64,000 nt of DNA from Onchocerca volvulus. Taxonomy: Eukaryota > Nematoda > Chromadorea > Rhabditida > Onchocercidae. The notes below the pieces were generated by a model that made no database searches, had not been told where the DNA came from, and saw only the letters and a list, made by a program, of their open reading frames with translations. The stretch lies in NCBI GenBank assembly GCA_000499405.2, contig HG738139.1, forward strand, positions 9,510,616-9,574,615. Reading direction: 5' to 3'. Numbering within the stretch: position 1 is the stretch's first letter; each line of letters opens with the position of its first letter. A program made the position numbers and the translations under genes. Of this stretch, positions 13,501-26,332 are shown in pieces.

Positions 13501-15587
13501 CCAAATGTATGGATTAATGGATTTCGCTAGTATATCTGAGCAAAAACATTCATAACAGGTTGAATTACTTCGATTCAAGTTTCTTTCCAAACAACTGCTG
13601 TCCAGTTTTATCATCAGAATTTGATTTATCTTTTTTCTCTCCTTCATCTCCAACATGCTACTTCCTAAATGTTCCGAAAATTTTTTTACAAAATTCGAAA
13701 AAATAATCTCATCATCAACTTTTTCACATCCCTCTTGTTGCTTGAGCAAATTATGCTATGATTTCAAGTGCTTACTAATAAGAAAAGAAAAAAATAGTAA
13801 TTCCACTTTTCTTTTGTTTTTTCCCTATAATTATATTGTAACCAAGAGGATATTTCTACGAAAGTATACTGTCTTGAGACAAAATTAAATAGAAGACCAT
13901 CGGTAATTTATAATTTTCCGTAAAAGACATTTAAGAATATACTGAATTTAATTTTCATTTAAATTTAATTCTAATCGCAACAGAATTGTGATCTGTCTAT
14001 TTGGAATCAAGTTAATTCAGTTGTCAAAATTAATTCAGTTGGGTCATAAAGCGTGATTATCACCGCTGTTTCTGCTATTTCATGAAATTTAAATAACAAC
14101 TAAATTTATTTTCAGACATTATATGATCTATAACATCAACCTTCTATCAAAATTTCTATCAGAAATTCTTCTAAATATAAACAGTCAATTGATAAATCGA
14201 TTCTATTCTTATATAAATTCTGAAGATTTTAATGATGAGAAGCTAATCTGGAAATTGGAATCTGATCTTAATTTACTGCATTTATTTAGATGCAAGATCG
14301 AAACAATTTTCAGTATAAAGAGAAAGCATTCCTCAGATCTATTTAGAACTTAAAAAATGAAAACGGATATAATGATTGAAAAAATAATTTACAGATAAAT
14401 GAATTGGAAGCATTCATATCAACTAATCAAAAAGTCCAGGATCATGCAATTTGATCGTTAACCAAAAATAACGCAGTTGAACTACAATCTATAGACAAAA
14501 CCTTAAATAATTCCTCTGAGAGACAACAATAAAACAGATAATTTTAGAATTTTATTATGATACGACACAAACAAAAAATACTAAAATTTGCGTAAAATTT
14601 AATGCAAAATATGCTTGAAATATTTCATTAAATCGATTTAAACTACTTGCAATATCATGTTATGCGACCAAGAATATCTGCCGGGGTTTTAAATTTAAGC
14701 ATAATCAAATCACTTTTAACTCTTGAATCTAAATTAAATTATTAATGAATTATTTCAGTTCATGCTTCATGGTTGACAAATTAATAAGAAATAGATTGAA
14801 GGAAAAATTGCCAAAAAATGATTAAACGAAATTTTTAATGTTTAGGAAATAATTAATGCCAATTCAACGTTATTATATAATTCCAATAAATTTTTATCTT
14901 ATTGAACATTAAAATGCTTCTATATTTTAATTACGAATAATCAGCTGAACTGAGTGAATAATCAGTCAATTCGTCAGATTTTTACTCATGTTCTCAATTT
15001 ATTAATCGAATAAGATTAGCACAATTGCTATTTAGAAAGTGAGATATTTCGGATAACCGAAATAATTTCTTCAATATTTTCTTGCTAAAAAATGAAATAT
15101 TTCCATTTGGATATTTAGTTTACAATTCTTATCTACATTGCCCACCTAATCCACAAGACCTAAATTTATTAAAACATTCAGATTATCAAGATTTGAAGGA
15201 ATGCTAACCTGATACCGATGGAGATGACGCTGGGATTGCACACTGGGATTTTCTACCAGACATGCAAGAATAAGAATGGAAAGCGGTACTTGAACATTTC
15301 GATTCCGGATTCACTGTTCTAGTTGCGAATATAGTTGATGCACCTGACTGAGATTGCATTGAATCGCATAAAAACTCAGATTTTATCAAATTCCGATCGC
15401 AATTCGGATTTGCTGATGTACTCACTTTTGTAGTATTGGCAACGGCCGGAAATCCTTTGATAGCAATAGCTTTAGTAGCAACTGCTTCCTTAGCAGTTTC
15501 CATTCCTGAGGTTTTTCCGGATATTCCGGAGAAGCCATCGTTTTCGCTGCCTGTACCAATCAGAGATTCGATATCAAATGACTGCAT
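7579..15587 (-). CDS. vab-7: even-skipped (EVX/VAB-7) class homeodomain transcription factor
   Basis: This is a nuclear DNA-binding factor; in C. elegans VAB-7 patterns posterior tissues and specifies DB motor neurons. Exons in transcription order are 15587-15209, 10613-10453, 8474-8320 and 7783-7579, giving 299 residues. The homeodomain spans residues 135-194. It starts [12 protein letters not shown] and ends [16 protein letters not shown], with W182 F183 N185 R187 at positions 48, 49, 51 and 53. The tail after it, reading [20 protein letters not shown], matches the EVX-specific extension (MALAWPY..PHFAAYVLN type), which separates it from other Hox-like genes. A phase-0 intron splits the homeodomain between positions 46 and 47. 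The N-terminal 126 residues are Ser/Thr/Ala-rich. ATG at 15587 was taken as the start; a frame extension upstream begins only with TTG. Intron 1 is 4.6 kb, far longer than any other here. Confidence 0.95.
10614..15208 (-). other. large first intron of vab-7
   Basis: These 4.6 kb lie between the N-terminal exon and the homeodomain exon. No known gene is recognised inside. Open frames at 12796-13091 and 13438-13749 (minus) and 14123-14353 (plus) match nothing I know; the last is discussed under findings. A large first intron in a developmental homeobox gene is a usual place for enhancers, which is inference here. Confidence 0.6.
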
Positions 15588-17490
15588 AAAGGCATACAAA
15601 ATGATTTCCGGGAATGCACCGTTTTCTATAACTTCTTATTTAATGCCTACGTCGAGCAGCACGACAACCGACAACTTCACTTCTTCCTCTTCCTTGCAAG
15701 AGTTTACGGTAACTTGTCGATCATTCGAACTTTTGCTTATAGATTAGAGGAAGCCCCGCCTCTAACTAGTCCTTTCAGCCAATAGGGTGGAGCCGCTGGT
15801 CGGTTCATTTTAAGAAAGTAATTGACACATAGGGAAAGACAATTTTAAAGGATTCAACTTCTTTTCTCTTCCTTTTATGAAGAGTTTCCATCTTTCTCTT
15901 TTCCACTCTCTGCTCTATAATGCTTCCTTTCTTCCTTGCAAATCTTCAGCAAGAAAGAAGACTAATTCGATTGAGTAATTACTTCCTTTCATAATTAATT
16001 ACAAATGGAAAGATAATTTAACTCTCATTTATCGTTTTCTCTTCCTCCGTTTTTCACCTATGCTTTAGAATGATAACAAATTAGATGACTGAAATGATAA
16101 GAGAACAATGAATTTGATAATTCAATTTTAGTTTCAATTATTCGAGAACATTCAACTTTTCAATGCAATTTCATGCTTTTACTCGACTGCATACGTGTGC
16201 CGAACAAATTAGACAACAATAATTACTTATACAAATGAAAAAGCAATTATAAACGATTATGGAATATCATTCTTGCTTCATCTGTTCCTTTTGAACAGAT
16301 CACGAAATGACAGTTTGCAATATTTACAGACCGGTCAATGATGCTGGGACAAAACCGATCCATACTGAACTATCATCTACAACAGAGCAAATAAATCTTG
16401 TAGTACGACTTCAGTGCAAAAAAGACATTAAGAAATTTGCTTCTTCGATCCTTTCAGTTAAAATCGTTTCCCACGATTATAATGCACCGATGCAATTAGC
16501 CAAAAATATATATTTCCCAGTAATTTTTCGAAAAAAAAAAAAATGAAAAACATTTTGAATAGCTCCAACTCAATGCACTATCTACAGACATATGTGTAAA
16601 GTAGTCGGCAAATCCTAAAAAATATGATTTTCATTATTTTAATTCAAACTGTTTGACACCTAAAATCAGTGCCCTGATCCACTAAATTCATACCTAAGTC
16701 TGTCAGTAAAATACTGAAACGAATTTCTTTACCTGTCAATATTCCTCTATCCCTCATTGCTGTTTATCTGAAAATTATGTTTCCACATATGTCGATAACT
16801 ATATACATAACTTTACAACATTAAACAGTCATAAAATCATTGTACCGATTTGCTTTTGCACGCCGTAGGCCTTTCGGAGTTGCAAAATCATTTGCTCATT
16901 GCTCCATCAGTCATAAAACCATATTTTGTATTTCGGCATTTAGAAAGTCCAATTGCTCATTTCCGTTGAGCATGCAAATGAATGGAGGGCAAGAGCGAAG
17001 GAAAATGAAATTTTCGTTTTGGGATGTAATTTATCGCTCTAATAACAGATATATCACACTTGACAATTGTATGTCCTTTACAACCAATAACAATTATTCA
17101 GTCTTTCTTCTTTAAAGGATTAAATTTACCGATTTTTGTTCTCATATTCATTGATATGAAAGCATCAGATCGAGAAAAGAGAAAGAAAAGATTGAGGAAG
17201 GAAAGAGGAGAGGGATAAGAAGAACATAAGTTCACTAAGAGGCTCTATCAACACGTTTTTATTACTTCACTATCTTACGCTTATAAGAATCATAGTTCAT
17301 AAGTTCATAAGCTTGTTTCAAACATTAAGAAAAAACAAGAAACGCAAAATAAAAAACACTGATTTATAAACGTAAGATTGCAATTTTGTCACAAAAGTTC
17401 ATGGACATTAAGACTGTCAAACCTCGGGAAGAGAAAAACTTTTTTCTTTGAGAAAATTTTAGCACTTTCTTCTAATCAAAATTTATATAT
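15588..17490. other. intergenic: vab-7 promoter side and PDCD2 3' flank
   Basis: 1.9 kb. Apart from the GC/CCAAT island at 15754-15784 it holds a CTTT/TTCC-rich stretch (15850-15960) and a purine-rich stretch (17160-17225). Plus-strand frames at 16307-16546 and 16840-17115 lack recognisable domains and good splice context. No gene is supported. Confidence 0.5.
15754..15784 (-). promoter_or_regulatory. GC box and CCAAT box upstream of vab-7
   Basis: CCCCGCC at 15754-15760 and GCCAAT at 15778-15783 lie 167-197 bp upstream of the vab-7 ATG, in a locally GC-richer island of an AT-rich flank. They are classic Sp1/KLF-type and NF-Y-type sites. Activity is inferred from the motifs and their spacing. 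Confidence 0.45.
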
Positions 17491-20261
17491 TTAATGAAAA
17501 TCTTGTTTATGAATATATTCCTCAGCATAGCCATCGTTAGGAATATGACAGTTTTGCTTACACGTGTATAGCATCAGTGTAGCCCAATCGATACTTTTAC
17601 CGAGGTCATCAACGCCAATGAGTGCCAAAAGATAGGGCATAAGCTGAAGTTCGAATTGACGCTCCGATCCACACAGAGAACATGGTGGAACTGTTTCAGC
17701 TAGTGGTGCATGATCAGTTGCCAGCAACGGTTCACCACCACGACTATAACGCAAGACTTGCTCTGGATTTCGCGCTACTACCTAGAAATTTATTTGAAGA
17801 TATAATTAATTATATATATGAGGAGATATTCATTCATGAATTCGGAAATACTATAGTTATTTATTCAACATTTGTTTAAAAAATCAAACCCGATGATATT
17901 TCTTGCAGCAGTGAACATTTGTTTCTGAATTATCTATCAGATAAAAAATTCTATTTCCACTTATTTTCAAAAACATGGGCTACAAATACCAGTACTTTAA
18001 TAATCACTTGATTTTAATAAGACCGAACCTTATTGAAATATTTAAAAGCAGTGTCCTTGTCAACGAAATCTTCTAAATCTTCCAAATCACCATTACCCAA
18101 ATCACATGGGGTCTGAAAAAATTTTTAAATCAAGCCTGAAAACTTGTTAATGCGCCATAATTATAAGTTGAAATGTAATATTAAGGGAAAATTTGATTAT
18201 AAGCAAAGAATTAAGAAAGAGAAAAAATCGAGCGAAGTTGAAAACAATTAGAATGCAATATAAACTAGAAAGCAAGATAAAGCTAAACATACTTTTACCG
18301 ATTCGCAAATTTTCTATAATTTTCCCTCAACAATATTAGCCTAGATCATAATTTTAGCAAAACCGAACCACCAAACTTTTGGAATAATTACAAAATTTTC
18401 GAATACTAATATATTCAACAAGCATATGTCTAACCTTATGTTTTCTCATATATTGTCTGTATTCTTCCATACGCTTCTCAGCACTATCATCGTCACTATC
18501 ACTATCATCGTCATCGTCGTTATCACTATCAACATGATTGTTCCGTGATAAGTTTTCCGTACCCATTTCAATTGCATATTCCGGAAAAACAAATGCATTT
18601 GTTGCAACACTTCGTTTCCGTTTTATCCAGCTATTTTCATCACCCCTGGAAAAGTGTTTCTAAAGTTCTATGAAAAAAGACTTCTTTTCCCTGTTTTTTT
18701 TTTTCTAGATTTCCTGATTCTTTCTCTCCTCATCAACAAGGCTTACATTTCCTCATTAACAGGAATTGTAGAAAGATGTCCATCAGTTGAATTCTGTTTA
18801 GAGCATTCTTTTTTATGCGATGAAATCCAATCAATTGTTTGATGTTCGCGGCTGCAATACCTGAATAAAAATTATAAGTATTCACTGTTATTTAACTAAG
18901 ACTAAAAATTGGTTGCTCTAAATGCAATATTTCAAAAATGCCATCTTTTGTTCTTCTTTTCTATTTTTTTTTCTTTTTTCTTTCCCTTTTTTTTTCTTTT
19001 CATTGAATCCATTCATTCTCTAGGTGAGAAAAACGATTGTACAACTGTTTCGAATATAGTTAAAAAAAAAGATCAAGAATAAGAGATCAAAGTACGAACA
19101 GTACATAATATTTGTCCAAAGTACTTTAAAAAGAATCTCGTATTATTCAAAACAAAAATGAATCAAAAGAATTCCGGGAGACATTTTTTCAATTAATGAA
19201 AAAAAAAAAATCAAAAAAAAAGCACCAAGTAGATTCACAACGCGCACATTTTTTCGTAGCACTACAACCACATATTTGGCATAGATGAGGATAAGTTTGC
19301 TTCCAGAATGGATCTGGAACATCACCTTCTAAATCAGGGTCAATAGCTTGTTCAGAAGAGTAAAAATCATTGAATCGTGATAAGGTGCAGCGAAAAGCAC
19401 GGACATTACTGGCGTCATTACTCTGAAATACTGTTTCAGTTACATTTTACCGTGATCATTAAATAAATTTTCCAAAAAATTCAAAGGAACGAGAATTTTA
19501 AGAGAAAAAACCAACTAAATTATAGAAATGTGAAATCAATATGAAACTAGGGAATTTACCCGTGAACATTGTGAATCCCGACAAATAAAGAAAAATAAAG
19601 TACGATGAAATGAATAATCTTGATCATCGGGACTTGTGGCATAAACTTGAATCAAAAACACCATTGGCTTCTCGCAAATCTAAATAGAAGGTTTCGATTA
19701 GCCAAATCTAAACTTTTTTATTGTTTCCATATTGTTATCTTAACAGTCATGTCTGACTTTCAGAAAACATCATAGCTAGGAAAAGAACTCTGTATATTTT
19801 AAAAAGCAGAAAAAGGTTTGCACATATGCAAAGCCTGAAAAATATTAATCGATATATGTAAACGTCGGCACTTTTTATCTCATGACGATCTTCTATATTC
19901 TCAAAAACGGTATCATGCCTTCTCGTATAATGTACATAGTGCTGAAAAGCAAATCTTATTCTAATTCGTTGATCTTTTTTTCTTTTATATTTACTATAAA
20001 GACTATAAAAAATATAATAATACGAACTCGACAAAGAAGAGAATTATTAGCAGGAAGATTGACAGGATTTAACCAAGCAGGTTTACCACCAATTTTGCCC
20101 AGTGGCATATAATGTGGTAATAAACGATATGAGAGTTGAGGCTCAAGCACATTTCCAAAACCCAAATATACCGGGTGTTCTATAATTGAAAATGAAATTA
20201 GATTTTGGTTTTCAATGACTTTCATCCCGAAACATTGATCCTCTATGACAAGCAATTTCAT
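17491..20261 (-). CDS. PDCD2: programmed cell death protein 2 (PDCD2), MYND zinc-finger protein
   Basis: PDCD2 proteins are dedicated chaperones for 40S ribosomal protein uS5/RPS2 during ribosome assembly. Exons in transcription order are 20261-20028, 19679-19560, 19422-19226, 18860-18747, 18645-18435, 18112-18029 and 17781-17491, giving 416 residues. Residues 50-100 hold the PDCD2_N signature ([16 protein letters not shown], then [16 protein letters not shown]). The MYND finger is complete: C166, C169, C177, C180, C186, H190, H199 and C203. An acidic D/S-rich insert follows (about residues 260-280). The PDCD2_C domain ends in [15 protein letters not shown] and [12 protein letters not shown]. 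Start uncertainty: ATG 20261 is in frame, but a TTATAG acceptor at 20203 precedes the first conserved residues. The first ~19 residues may therefore be replaced by another exon or a trans-splice site. At 416 residues it is longer than human PDCD2 (344), mostly from the acidic insert and the N terminus. Confidence 0.93.
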
Positions 20262-20739
20262 AACTTATTAGAGCGTGATAGCTTTCGTATTATTAATGAT
20301 ATAAAAATATAGAAATAAGAGTTGGATTGTTTATTCAATCCCATCAAGTAGAAGATGAGGTTCTAAGCATCTCCCAGATTAAGAAAGCAATTTGGATCAA
20401 AAGTTCAGAGCAAATGTTGTAAAACAGAACGGATATTGTTTTTCAATACTAACTTCTTCATCACTAATTAAGTTTATTCTATTTGCAACGCGTCTGAACA
20501 ATTTTCAATTGACCAAATTTAACTATTTATAAAGTTTATAAATAAAAGGAATCAAAACCAAAACTAATACCACACATGAGAAAAATTTTATTTGAAAAGC
20601 AAAATAATGAAATAGTTGATACAATGAAATTTCTGGAATAAAAAGTTCCCGAAAATCAACGAAAGATATTCGACAAAACGTGATAAATAATATGAGTAAA
20701 ACTCACTTGAAAAAATCGTTTCTGTCAACATAATCACTA
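20262..20739. other. short intergenic gap between VMA21-like copy 2 and PDCD2
   Basis: 478 bp between two same-strand genes, AT-rich and without a reading frame. It is the shortest head-to-tail gap in this block and is compatible with a filarial-type operon junction. Confidence 0.5.
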
Positions 20740-21351
20740 CTACTCTTCCTTTTGCGGTTTTGCGTCCGACTGATAAGCTGTATAAACGAATAAAAAAAGC
20801 AAAATGTGAACAAGTATAACCGCAAGAATTGCAGAATATAAGATCGATTTCTGATTGTCGTAACCAAGCAAAGCTGCGATTTATAAAGATAAACAGATAT
20901 TCAAAATATTCAAAATTTATTAGGTTTGTATTCAGAAACCTTTTTCATAATGGTAAAATAGAGATTGTCCGCTTCATCTTTCATACAAAGAATCTGCTCC
21001 TGGAGTTTCGGAAGTTATTAAAGTTTTTTTTTTTGTTTTTTTTTTTTTTAAAGTATATCACCGTTTACTTAAGATAAATCTTTTCATACTATGATGGATA
21101 TGGAATTTACTGCGTACGATGCACCTCAATTAATAATATGATGGGAATTCTCAATCAAATCCGTGCTATACTTTTTTATCATATAATGAAATTTTCCATT
21201 TGGGACGAACATTTTTACCTTCAAAAAAGAATTTTTTCAAAAAGAACATAGACCCCAGCGGGACTACTATAATTGTTAACGAATATGTTATCAAATTTTT
21301 CACTGCTGTTTGAACAGTTTCGTCGCGAAGATTAGGAATAAACTGGTCCAT
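20740..21351 (-). CDS. VMA21-like V-ATPase assembly factor, copy 2 (short form)
   Basis: VMA21 is a small two-pass ER membrane protein that assembles the V0 sector of the vacuolar H+-ATPase. Exons are 21351-21219 and 20873-20740, joining in frame to 88 residues. Membrane segment 1 covers about residues 20-38 (LITYSLTIIVVPLGSMFFL) and segment 2 about 56-76 (AILAVILVHILLFLFVYTAY). The linker FFFEALLGYDN aligns with the animal VMA21 loop (IFEGALGMSN type), and length is close to human VMA21 (101). The C terminus reads AKPQKEE. Lysine stands at -3 but not at -4 or -5, so the dilysine ER-retrieval signal is incomplete. The phase-1 intron in the loop matches the neighbouring copy, which supports tandem duplication. 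Confidence 0.88.
21020..21051. repeat. poly(T) tract in the VMA21-like copy 2 intron
   Basis: T9 G T12-type homopolymer run inside the 345-bp intron. Simple low-complexity sequence. Confidence 0.6.
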
Positions 21352-22515
21352 CAAATGATTTCAATCGTTATATAGCCGAATTTTTGCACTAATAAAATCC
21401 TGCAAATAAAATAAATTTGTTTGAAAGAATGAAATCTTCAAAGATTACTATGTTCTTTCTAGTCTGCAAAATTTAATAAACAGATATGCAATAAAACTGA
21501 ATAACAGAGCTTTTCTTAACATTTAGATTTTCCTTGAACTTTTATACCCATTTCGAAATGAAACATGTTTACGTATGTATATATATATACATAACCGCTG
21601 AAACAGAACTTTTCCTCCCAGAACAAAACATAATCAAACGAAATGCTTCATTACCAAATTTCCGTCGCCAAAATATAACTTACAAAACATGGACAAAATA
21701 TTACACATCATAATGAAAACCGCAAATCCTGCATCAGCTATTTATTTACAAGTATACAACGATGTCTCAATTGCTAGATCATTTGAAAACATTGCTCGCT
21801 TAATGCATGATATCCAAAAAAATTTATCCACTCAACACTTCAAAGTCTGATGCCGTCCAGTAGAGCACGGATTCAGAAAATTTTTTTAAATTCTTCCTCA
21901 CCAAATCATGTTTTGTTCTATTTAATCTCTTCTTGCATCCAAAAAAGCTTTTGTTGGTTTAGTCACTGGTAATAAAAATTTCGTTCAATCTAATAATTTA
22001 TTTTCAGTGATGAGTATTAAAAAAATGTTCGGATAAAATCTCCCTCCTTGTACTCTGCAATCGATTGTTTTCAAATATACAAATAATTCTAACGAAATTT
22101 ATACAATGAATTTCAAAAACTCATGAAAAAATATCAAACTACGTTTACTTTTGTCTGAAATAAATTTTTGCAAAAAATGGAAGATTGACAAAAGAGATTA
22201 ACAAATAAGACATAGGCTACACAATGAAGAATTTTTAAAGCCTGCAAAAAGTGACTTAAAAAGGTCTTCATAATCAAAAGTTTCTAAATTAAAACAATAT
22301 ATTTTCTGAGGAATTCATTTGTATTTTTAGGCTTAGAATGGCACATTTTATATACTTCTTTGTAATACAACTGCTTTATGATTAGAAGCACAAAATTAGG
22401 CTTAAAGTAATTTTAGAATAAAAATTTTATAAGAAAAACATTGACTTTACACACAATCATTAATTAAGATTAGATATTTATAATAACTAAGCACATATCT
22501 CTCTATTTTTAACAT
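21352..22515. other. intergenic region between the two VMA21-like genes
   Basis: 1.16 kb, AT-rich. No coding frame, repeat of the flanking genes, or pseudo-exon was recognised. A short alternating TA run lies near 21578-21590. Confidence 0.5.
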
Positions 22516-23381
22516 CTACTCCTGCTTCTTCAGGATTTCTTGCATTTCTGCATCATTCGTTTCTTCCTTGTAAGCTACATAGACGAATATAGCGATAATC
22601 AAATAAACGACTAAAACAGCAACAAGAGCGGCAGGTATAAGAGCAGAAGATGCTGTCCATCCGACACGATCTGGAGAAATTATATATTCATTTTAGGAAA
22701 TCATATTCATTTTGAAATTGAAGACAATTTCCACATTAAACGAAACTCATTTTCCAACTATCAAATACTAGGTGAAATGAAAGATAGTGAAAAAGAAATC
22801 AAAAAACCATCAGCAAAATCATCATGGCGTTACTTCAATTGATATAACAAATACTTTCAATTACAATTTCGCACAAGCTCCACATAGATTTAGATGTAAA
22901 CAGATAAAACAGTTTCGTGTTCGTTGAATTCAGTCATTTGGGAGCATGAATATTCAACAGTTAAATCGATCCTAATAAGAAAAAAAATGCTCACCTTTAA
23001 TGAAAAGGTAGAAACAATACATTGCAATGAATGGTAGAGTGAACATTAACAGACTGTATTTGATGAGATTATAGAAAGCTACCGTTTGTATATATGATTG
23101 ATTAATATCTTCTTTGCAGGCATCCTTAAAATGTTATATGCCTTTTAAAATACAACTGCAACCCCCAAAACGCAAAAAGAATTGTTTTCATTTGCATGTT
23201 TTTGTTTTTTTATAGCATAACTATAATTAGAGGGAATAGAATGAAATCAATGAAACCATGATCAAAACATTTACAGCAACCAACTTACAAAATTAACTTC
23301 ATCATTTTTGTTGCAAGAAGCATCACGAAGTGCATCACCAAGAATGCTATAATCATCTGAATCTTCACTTAAAGAATCCAT
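22516..23381 (-). CDS. VMA21-like V-ATPase assembly factor, copy 1 (long form)
   Basis: The role is as for copy 2: ER chaperone for the V-ATPase V0 ring. Exons are 23381-23289, 23124-22995 and 22670-22516, giving 125 residues. The first 45 residues are an acidic N-terminal extension (MDSLSEDSDDYSILGD). Segment 1 covers about residues 49-72 (FYNLIKYSLLMFTLPFIAMY) and segment 2 about 84-108 (AALVAVLVVYLIIAIFVYVA). The protein ends EILKKQE*, so lysines stand at -3 and -4: a canonical KKXX ER-retrieval signal, as in yeast Vma21. Exon 2 has to begin after a TTTAAG acceptor; no CAG or TAG site keeps the frame. CTTTAG three bases before the ATG is a possible spliced-leader acceptor. Confidence 0.9.
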
Positions 23382-24385
23382 TACCTAAAGCATAAGAATT
23401 TCTGAAGAGGAGAAATCAATATTTTTATATATTTTACATGTCTTCCTATCCCTTCCTTCCACCTACAAATGTATATGAATATGCATATGGTAGTACCGCA
23501 TTTGTCGGAATATTTAAGAATTCTTATATTTGAGATTACATAAATTTAAATTATTGGAATATGATACAAAGAATTAGAACTAAAACTTAAAAAAACAGAA
23601 CTGAAATACCATTAAGTGAAACTATGTTTCGAAAACTGTGGGAAGACATCCCTTTTTCCTTTGCAATTTCTGTGACAATCCACCATTATTCCTCTATAAA
23701 AATCTAAAAATTTCTTGTCTTTCATTTAACATTATTAAATTTGTATTTCTAAGATTAATCTGTCATCTGTTCCTCACAATCATCACAATTATTAAATTTA
23801 ATCGATAAATTCCAAGAAATATGCTTCGGAACAAACATATTTTTTAGAAAAAAAAAAAGAGCAATATCTAAAACAATTTTATTCACTGATAACACATTGA
23901 TAGTGAAAAGAAAAAGTGGAATGCTAACAGGCACAGTGATGTAAAGGGAGAAAAGAACAAGGCAAAAAATATCAACAATAATTTGAAGACACAAAAATTT
24001 CCCTTGAATAATGCGATATCAGTAAGAAAGCATTGAAATGAAGAGATCCGATATGCAAAAAATAATAAGCAGTCAATGACAACTGCCTATGGAATTTAGA
24101 TGAATTGTATAACTACATTTGTCGTAAAAAGCAGTTTCAATCTTTCCTTGCAAAGTAGAGATTTAATATTCTTCGTATACAGCACAAGATTTTAAAGACT
24201 GAGGTATTTTTAAAAACAAATGAAAATACTGAAAAGTAAAGTAAGGTATCAACTAAATATGGCAAAAATGAGCGACTTATTCTTTAAAGTTTGAATTACC
24301 TCAACACAGAAAGTAACAATTATTTGAAGGTTAAGTGTCCGGGTGAAAAGAAATAACTGTTTATAGCTAATAATATTAAGAAAAA
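23382..24385. other. intergenic region between ORC3 and VMA21-like copy 1
   Basis: 1.0 kb, AT-rich. A minus frame at 23755-23994 is hydrophobic by composition and matches nothing recognised. No gene is supported. Confidence 0.5.
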
Positions 24386-26284
24386 TCAATAGGTAACTGA
24401 ATGAGGAACATAAAGAATATTGACTTTATTCCTATTTCGTTCGCTTGCTGATTTCAAAATCCCCATGAATTCCAATTCACCGATACATCGGTAAAGACGT
24501 AAAACTGGACTAATGTCATTCAAATCCATTACATACTCCTGAAACTTCGTCAACCAGCGGTATATCGGAATGTTTTTACATTCCAGTGAGAGATCGAGAA
24601 GAGATCGATAAGCAAGGCAAAGATCCATCTGAATCCCATCGGACTGAAAAAGAAAAACTACTCGCTTATTCATAACTGAAATCTTTTTTACATATGACAT
24701 AAATGTATAAAATCAATAAAGAAATGAGGAAATCAAAAATTGCCTTTAATTTGAAATTTCTTATTCTAAAAATTCAAGACTTTGTACATACGTGTTCGTT
24801 ATGCAGTTTCGGTTGCAAAAATGCTTTTTCCAAATTCGTTGCGGTGGAAGGAACAACCAAATTCATTACGTCCTGCTGTCCCACAAGCAGTTTTCCTTCC
24901 AAACTTGGCACTTTATGAAAAATCCTTAATGTCTTAGACATGATCTGAAAGAAACACCACGATATGGACATGAAGAGATCAAGATGAAGAATGCATTTCC
25001 TTCCTATAAAACAATTCCTTTCTGTCTTCACTATTCACTTCAACATACCTGAGTAAGCACTCTAACAAATCTCTGACGATCCTGCGATACCACATCTAAA
25101 CGTTTCTTTTGAGCTATTTTGTCCTGAAATGACAAAACTATTACAAATAAAAATAGAAAATCCTTAAAATAAAGATAAATGTAACTAATTATGCAAAATA
25201 AATAAATGAATAAATAAATGAATAAGCAAATAAACAAATAAATAAGTAAATAAATAAATAAATAACTATAAAGATTCAAAAATCTTTCAGTTTATTTTTG
25301 CAAAACATTTTCATTTACTTGAATTTTAAAAATAAAAAAATGGACAGTGTATTTCTTACACCTTTACTTAATGGCTAAGGAAAGTTCAAATGTTTAAGTA
25401 TATTAAAGACATGTCTGGACTAGATCTTTAGAATTTAATAAGAATAGATTATTTCTTTCTTCCTACACCAAAGATAAACTTATACCCGCATTCGCTGTTG
25501 CATCTCATGCAGTGACAACCTTTTCTTGTAAATGCCAACAACTGTTGCTTCATGTTCCGCTAGTGCTTCCTTTTGCAATACCGTTTTCCGCTGATCAATT
25601 TCTCGTAAATCAACAAGCAATTTCTGCAGCATATTCCACGATTTAATAAGCATTTTTTAATCGTTCATCTCTGGTACATGCTGACCAAACAACTTTAACC
25701 ATAATAACCCCCTAAAGTAATTAAATTATTTTTCTGCGGTATGGAGGAATGAACAATCACCAACTGTTATGTTGTTGAATAGAAAAATATGCTTGTTAAA
25801 ACAACCATCAATAACATCAGTAACAGAAGAAGTGGATATCATTCAGATCAGTGCAGCATTAAACTATTATAATATTGAAAATATTCTCCCGAGGCAGAAT
25901 TATTCTAAATTAATTTTGGTGACCAACTATGCATTCTTTTTTATATTACAAAAGCAATATTTACTAATTTTTAAAAAAGGAAAACCTGCACTTCGTTGCT
26001 GTAACAATTGGTTATTCGTCTGATCGGATTCCATAGCTTTAATAGAGAATCTACCATCTCCTCAACACTCCATGTTACCCAAATACTCTTCCATGTTCTG
26101 AAAATAATCATCTATGTAATTACACAGCAATAAGTTTTCTCATGGAATCTTGTCACTTTGAATGCTAAAAGGTAACCCTAAAAAAAATATTCCAAAAAGT
26201 TTGAAATCCTTCAATCTTATTCTTTTTACTGCAAATTTTAATAATCCTCAGCAGTAGTTTGAATTGATTCCACTTAAAGATTAG

Positions 26285-26332
<48 letters not shown>

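Noticed and set aside
13438..13749. 103-codon minus-strand frame in the vab-7 intron
   Set aside because: It is the longest frame in that intron, but it has no recognisable domain and no splice partner, and the composition is what AT-rich DNA yields by chance. Kept only as unassigned.
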